A stretch of 8,513 bases of DNA from RGIG8775 sp045121195. Its GTDB lineage: Bacteria > Bacillota > Clostridia > Oscillospirales > CAG-272. Both the position numbers and the translations under genes were made by a program. Below, in pieces: positions 5,502 through 8,513 of this stretch (the first letter of the stretch is position 1; the number at the start of each line of letters is the position of its first letter). A model generated the notes under the pieces. The model was not told where the DNA came from. It saw only the letters and a list, made by a program, of their open reading frames with translations, and did not search any database. The stretch is taken from positions 1 to 8,513 of the forward strand of contig JBGVFO010000069.1 of assembly GCA_045121195.1 (NCBI GenBank). Direction: 5' to 3'.

Positions 5502-6833
5502 TCAGACGCTGTCGTCGCCCTTCATGCGGATGATCAGCTTGATGGGGGTGCCGACGAAGCCGAAGGTGTCGCGCAGGCAGTTCTCAATATATCTCTGGTA
5601 GGAGAAATGGAACAGCTCCGCGTTGTTGCAGAAGATAACGAAGGTGGGGGGCGTGACCGAGATCTGGGTCATATAGTAGATCTTCAGGCGCTTGCCCTTG
5701 TCGGAGGGGGGCTGAACGCGCATCGTCGCCTCGCCGAGAACGTCGTTGAGCATACCCGTGGAGATACGCATGGTAGACTGGTTATACACGTACTGAATGC
5801 GCTCAAAGAGGGTGTCGATGCGCTGTCCCGTCTTTGCCGAAACGTACACGATGGGCGCGTAGGGCATATAGGCGAGGGCGGTGCGGATCTTCTCGTTGAA
5901 GCGGTTGACGGTACTGTTGTCCTTCTCAATGGAGTCCCACTTGTTGACCACGATGATAGAGGGCTTGCCCGCCTCGTGAGCGATGCCCGCGATCTTCTCG
6001 TCCTGCTCGGTGATGCCCGTGCCCGCGTCGATCATAATAAGACATACGTCGGCGCGCTCCACCGCCATATTGGCGCGGAGAACGCTGTATTTTTCGATCT
6101 TATCGTTGATCTTGGATTGGCGTCGGATACCCGCCGTGTCGATAAAGGTGTACTTGCCCGTGGCGTTTTCAAACTGGGTGTCCACCGCGTCGCGGGTGGT
6201 GCCTGCGACGTTGGAAACGATCAGACGCTCGTCACCCAGGATCTTGTTGATGATAGAGGATTTGCCTGCGTTGGGCTTGCCGATGACGGCGACCTTGATG
6301 CCGCTGTCCTCGTCCTCCGCCGCGGCGTCCTCGGGGAACTTGGCAACTACGGCGTCAAGCAGATCGCCACTTCCGCTTCCGTGTACCGAGGATACGGCAA
6401 CGGGCTCTTCCTCAAAGCCAAGCTCGTAGAATTCGTAAAATTCATAGGGAACGTGTCCTACCGAGTCGCACTTGTTGATGCAGGGAATGATGGGCTTGCC
6501 GCTTTTTTTGAGCATAACGGCGATCTCGCGATCGTCGGCTGTAAGACCCGTGCGGACGTCGCACATAAAGATAATAACGTCTGCCGTTTCGATGGCAAGC
6601 TCGGCTTGATTTCGCATCTGACGGAGAATAATATCGTCGGTCTTGGGCTCGATTCCGCCCGTGTCGATGATGACGAAGCGGTGACCCGTCCACTCACATT
6701 CGCCGTAGATACGGTCACGGGTGACACCGGGGGTGTCCTCCACGATGGAGCGGCGCTCGCCGATCAGTTTATTGAAAAGGGTGCTTTTGCCCACGTTGGG
6801 GCGCCCTACGATAGCAACGATTGGTTTTGCCAT
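5502..6833 (-). CDS. der: Der (EngA) tandem-domain GTPase, 50S ribosome assembly
   Basis: The 443-residue protein has two GTPase domains in tandem, which is unique to Der/EngA. Domain 1 shows GRPNVGKST (10-18), TRD (38-40), DTGG (57-60) and NKCD (120-123). Domain 2 shows GKPNAGKSS (185-193), TTRD (212-215), DTAG (232-235), NKWD (297-300) and SAK (332-334). The C-terminal KH-like domain (about 350-443) ends with the PIKLIIR strand expected of the family. The acidic linker between the domains (about 167-178) is typical. Der is an essential factor in 50S subunit maturation. GAAAGGA lies 10 nt before the ATG; 35 bp separate it from the DUF512 gene upstream and 27 bp from obgE downstream. The upstream DUF512 gene is a common neighbour of der in Clostridia. 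No motif is missing. Confidence 0.97.
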   Translation of the reverse strand: MAKPIVAIVGRPNVGKSTLFNKLIGERRSIVEDTPGVTRDRIYGECEWTGHRFVIIDTGGIEPKTDDIILRQMRNQAELAIETADVIIFMCDVRTGLTADDREIAVMLKKSGKPIIPCINKCDSVGHVPYEFYEFYELGFEEEPVAVSSVHGSGSGDLLDAVVAKFPEDAAAEDEDSGIKVAVIGKPNAGKSSIINKILGDERLIVSNVAGTTRDAVDTQFENATGKYTFIDTAGIRRQSKINDKIEKYSVLRANMAVERADVCLIMIDAGTGITEQDEKIAGIAHEAGKPSIIVVNKWDSIEKDNSTVNRFNEKIRTALAYMPYAPIVYVSAKTGQRIDTLFERIQYVYNQSTMRISTGMLNDVLGEATMRVQPPSDKGKRLKIYYMTQISVTPPTFVIFCNNAELFHFSYQRYIENCLRDTFGFVGTPIKLIIRMKGDDSV

Positions 6834-6868
6834 TTTTGATCAGTCCTTTCCTTGTTGGTTTAGTCCTC

Positions 6869-8188
6869 TTAAGAGATGCCGAGAATGGCATCCATCAGCG
6901 CGGCACCGTCGTTCTGTACAAAGGTAATGGGAACGCCGAGGGTATTGGAAAGCTCGGCGGGGGTCATGCCGCAAAGAAAGAGGTCGCCTTCGGCACGCAG
7001 GGTGGTGGCGGGGAGGAGAAGTGCGTCACAGGAAAGCTTGCCTTGGAGCTGCTCCGCAAGGTCTTTGCCCGTGAGAAGTCCCGCAACCGTGATGCTCTCA
7101 CCGAAGAAGTGGTTGATGATCTTATGTACGCTTACCTTGAGAGTCGGTATCCGCGCTTCTATGAGGGATGCCAGCGAAGAGAACTGATCGTACGCCGCCG
7201 CACCCGTGGCGATCGCCACGCGACGGGGCAGAGAGGGGGCGCATTCCGTGATGCGATCCTCCACGTAGTCAAGCTCGAAGGCGAATTCAGCGGCGAGGGA
7301 ACGGATCATGCCCACGCCGTTTTCGATCTGTGCGTAGTCCTCGTAGAATTCATCGGGGGGGATGGGAAGTCCACCCTTGACGTAAAGCTCGTCGGCAGGG
7401 AAGATCAGACGGGTTCCGAGGGTGCGAAGACACTCGTCGCCGAAGGCCGTTACCTGCTCGATGACGGCGCGGCATTCCTCAGGGCTGTAGGGGGTCAGTT
7501 CAGCAAGACCCTCGCGAAATTTAGTAAGCCCTGCGGGGACGACCGAGACGCTGGAGAGAGCGGGGGCAAGTCGCTTGAGGTCGCGCATGGTGCGATCCAG
7601 CTCCTCACCGTCGTTGATGCCGCGGCACAGTACGATCTGGGCGCAGATGCGGATGCCCGCCTCGGCAAAGCGGTCGAGGTAGGAAAGCACCTCGCCTGCG
7701 CGCTTGTTTTTCATCATACTGACGCGAAGCTCGGGATTGGTGGTGTGTACCGACACGTTGACGGGGGAGATGTGCATCTTGATGATGCGCTCCACGTCGT
7801 GCTCCGACAGATTGGTCAGGGTGATGTAGTTGCCGTGGAGAAAGGACAGTCGGGCGTCGTCGTCCTTGAAATACAGACTTTCCCGAAGACCCTTCGGCAA
7901 CTGATCGATAAAGCAGAAGATGCACTTGTTGCGACAGGACTGCTTTTTGTCCATAAGAGGGGTCTCGAAATCAAGACCGATGTCGTCGTATTCCTGCTTT
8001 TTGATGGTGACCGCGTGCTTCTCTCCGCACCGTGAGAAAACGAGAGAAATGAGGGTGTCGGCAAGATAGAACCGATAATCCAGCACGTCATTGATCTCGT
8101 TTCCGTTTATGGTGAGCAGCGTGTCGCCGGGGAGAAGCCCCGCCTTTTCCGCTCTCGAATGAGGCGCGACCGATTGAATCGTAACCAT
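6869..8188 (-). CDS. PDZ / radical SAM / DUF512 protein of unknown function
   Basis: The 439-residue protein joins three parts. An N-terminal PDZ-like domain (about 1-65) has the segment SRAEKAGLLPGDTLLTINGN. An Fe-S/radical SAM-like core (about 80-230) has CxxxCxxC at C85, C89 and C92 in the context SCRNKCIFCFIDQLPKGLR, which is a signature of this family. A C-terminal DUF512 domain (about 230-435) includes NGVGMIR (290-296) and a Rossmann-like stretch near 322-333. The family is common in Clostridia and Cyanobacteria (an oxidoreductase-like FeS protein, TIGR03279/PF04459, as I recall) and its reaction is unknown. It is the first gene of the der-obgE cluster, with a strong promoter at 8243-8271 and AAAGGAG just before the ATG. 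Its constant association with der suggests a role in ribosome assembly or RNA modification, but that is inference from position only. Confidence 0.9.
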   Translation of the reverse strand: MVTIQSVAPHSRAEKAGLLPGDTLLTINGNEINDVLDYRFYLADTLISLVFSRCGEKHAVTIKKQEYDDIGLDFETPLMDKKQSCRNKCIFCFIDQLPKGLRESLYFKDDDARLSFLHGNYITLTNLSEHDVERIIKMHISPVNVSVHTTNPELRVSMMKNKRAGEVLSYLDRFAEAGIRICAQIVLCRGINDGEELDRTMRDLKRLAPALSSVSVVPAGLTKFREGLAELTPYSPEECRAVIEQVTAFGDECLRTLGTRLIFPADELYVKGGLPIPPDEFYEDYAQIENGVGMIRSLAAEFAFELDYVEDRITECAPSLPRRVAIATGAAAYDQFSSLASLIEARIPTLKVSVHKIINHFFGESITVAGLLTGKDLAEQLQGKLSCDALLLPATTLRAEGDLFLCGMTPAELSNTLGVPITFVQNDGAALMDAILGIS

Positions 8189-8242
8189 CCTGTGACTCCT
8201 TTCCTTTCATTTTCTCCGACGCAAAAGTTTGCATACACAAAT

Positions 8243-8271
8243 ATTATAACATAAATGTTAGCGATTTTCAA
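8243..8271 (-). promoter_or_regulatory. SigA-type promoter of the DUF512-der-obgE-glycosyltransferase cluster
   Basis: On the minus strand the -35 box TTGAAA (8271-8266) and a perfect -10 box TATAAT (8248-8243) are separated by exactly 17 bp. The start of transcription should be near 8236, giving a leader of roughly 47 nt that ends in the AAAGGAG site of the DUF512 gene. The surrounding 8215-8311 is AT-rich and holds nothing else I can recognise before the repeat begins. Confidence 0.87.
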
Positions 8272-8311
8272 TGGGATATGTTAATTTTTATAAAACGGCT
8301 TTTGGGATGAT

Positions 8312-8513
8312 AAATTGATGTTTATCGGTGAGTTACGGCTACGCAAAAACGAACGAAAAAACCTAACACCGTAGGGGTCGACGTCCTCGGCGACCCGAAA
8401 ATGATGAAATTTGATTTTGTTTATGGCAACGCTCAAATCCACATCACAGAAGGATTTTACCAATTTTATAATGGCAAATCCGTTCGTCGCGGGGCGCCGA
8501 GGACGTCGCCCCC
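8312..8513. repeat. Dispersed MITE-like repeat, copy 3 (right end cut off by window edge)
   Basis: This copy begins AAATTGATGTTTATCGG like copy 2 and matches it along its length, with one single-base deletion in the left arm and scattered substitutions. Its left hairpin is GGGTCG (8375-8380) with CGACCC (8391-8396) and its right hairpin GGGGCG (8491-8496) with CGCCCC (8507-8512), the reverse of the arrangement in copy 2. The last 40 bases (8474-8513) are identical to 65-104 of copy 1. About 60 bp of the element should lie beyond the window. It sits upstream of the promoter at 8243-8271 and outside the transcribed unit. Confidence 0.9.

Noticed and set aside
4296..6839. An 847-codon open frame on the plus strand opposite obgE and der
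   Set aside because: It is antisense to two complete, motif-verified GTPase genes, and its product is low-complexity V/A/G/D-rich sequence, as expected from the complement of GC-rich codons. No ribosome binding site or family motif was seen.
6821..8035. A 404-codon plus-strand open frame opposite the DUF512 gene
   Set aside because: It lies antisense to an intact gene with a clear CxxxCxxC motif, promoter and ribosome binding site; the plus-strand product has no recognisable features.
1..8513. CRISPR array, given several direct repeats
   Set aside because: The three copies are about 263 bp long and thousands of bases apart, with no short regular repeat-spacer pattern and no cas genes.
1..8513. 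A hidden defence, toxin-antitoxin or prophage system
   Set aside because: Every gene with support belongs to a housekeeping or conserved Bacillota family; no nuclease, toxin, integrase or phage motif was seen.

Overview
The window reads as a piece of a Bacillota (Clostridia-like) genome, most likely an uncultured, gut-type anaerobe. The signs are strong AAAGGAG-type ribosome binding sites, textbook SigA promoters, and a gene set typical of that phylum: a DUF512 radical SAM protein beside der, a UgtP/MGDG-synthase-type glycosyltransferase, a YugP-type zinc peptidase and a DUF1292 protein. A finer taxonomic call is not possible from this sequence alone. All seven protein genes and the one RNA gene lie on the minus strand, so the biological order runs from high to low coordinates.

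Layout in transcription order. A SigA promoter (8243-8271) drives a tight four-gene cluster: a PDZ/radical SAM/DUF512 protein (6869-8188), der (5502-6833), obgE (4194-5474) and a GT28-type glycolipid glycosyltransferase (3042-4169), separated by gaps of 35, 27 and 24 bp. A 263-bp dispersed repeat (2791-3053) fills the space after the glycosyltransferase and supplies its stop codon. Next come a membrane zinc metallopeptidase (2031-2756) and hemW (884-2029), one base apart. A second strong SigA promoter (820-848) drives a small acidic DUF1292 protein (485-781). Right behind it is a segment that folds as a 6S RNA (about 258-464), followed by a perfect-stem intrinsic terminator (208-236).

The repeat occurs three times: cut by the left edge (1-164), complete (2791-3053), and cut by the right edge (8312-8513). 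It has imperfect terminal inverted repeats and two GC-rich hairpin arms around an AT-rich core, and carries no transposase, so it looks like a MITE or non-autonomous intergenic element. Both window edges fall inside it, which suggests that the sequence is a contig broken at this repeat.

The protein genes are mostly housekeeping: two ribosome-assembly GTPases (Der, Obg), a heme chaperone (HemW), membrane glycolipid synthesis, membrane proteolysis, and global control of transcription by 6S RNA. I see no defence system, CRISPR array, tRNA, rRNA or phage gene. The parts most worth a second look are the repeat family, with stem-preserving substitutions in its hairpins, and the 6S RNA candidate next to DUF1292.
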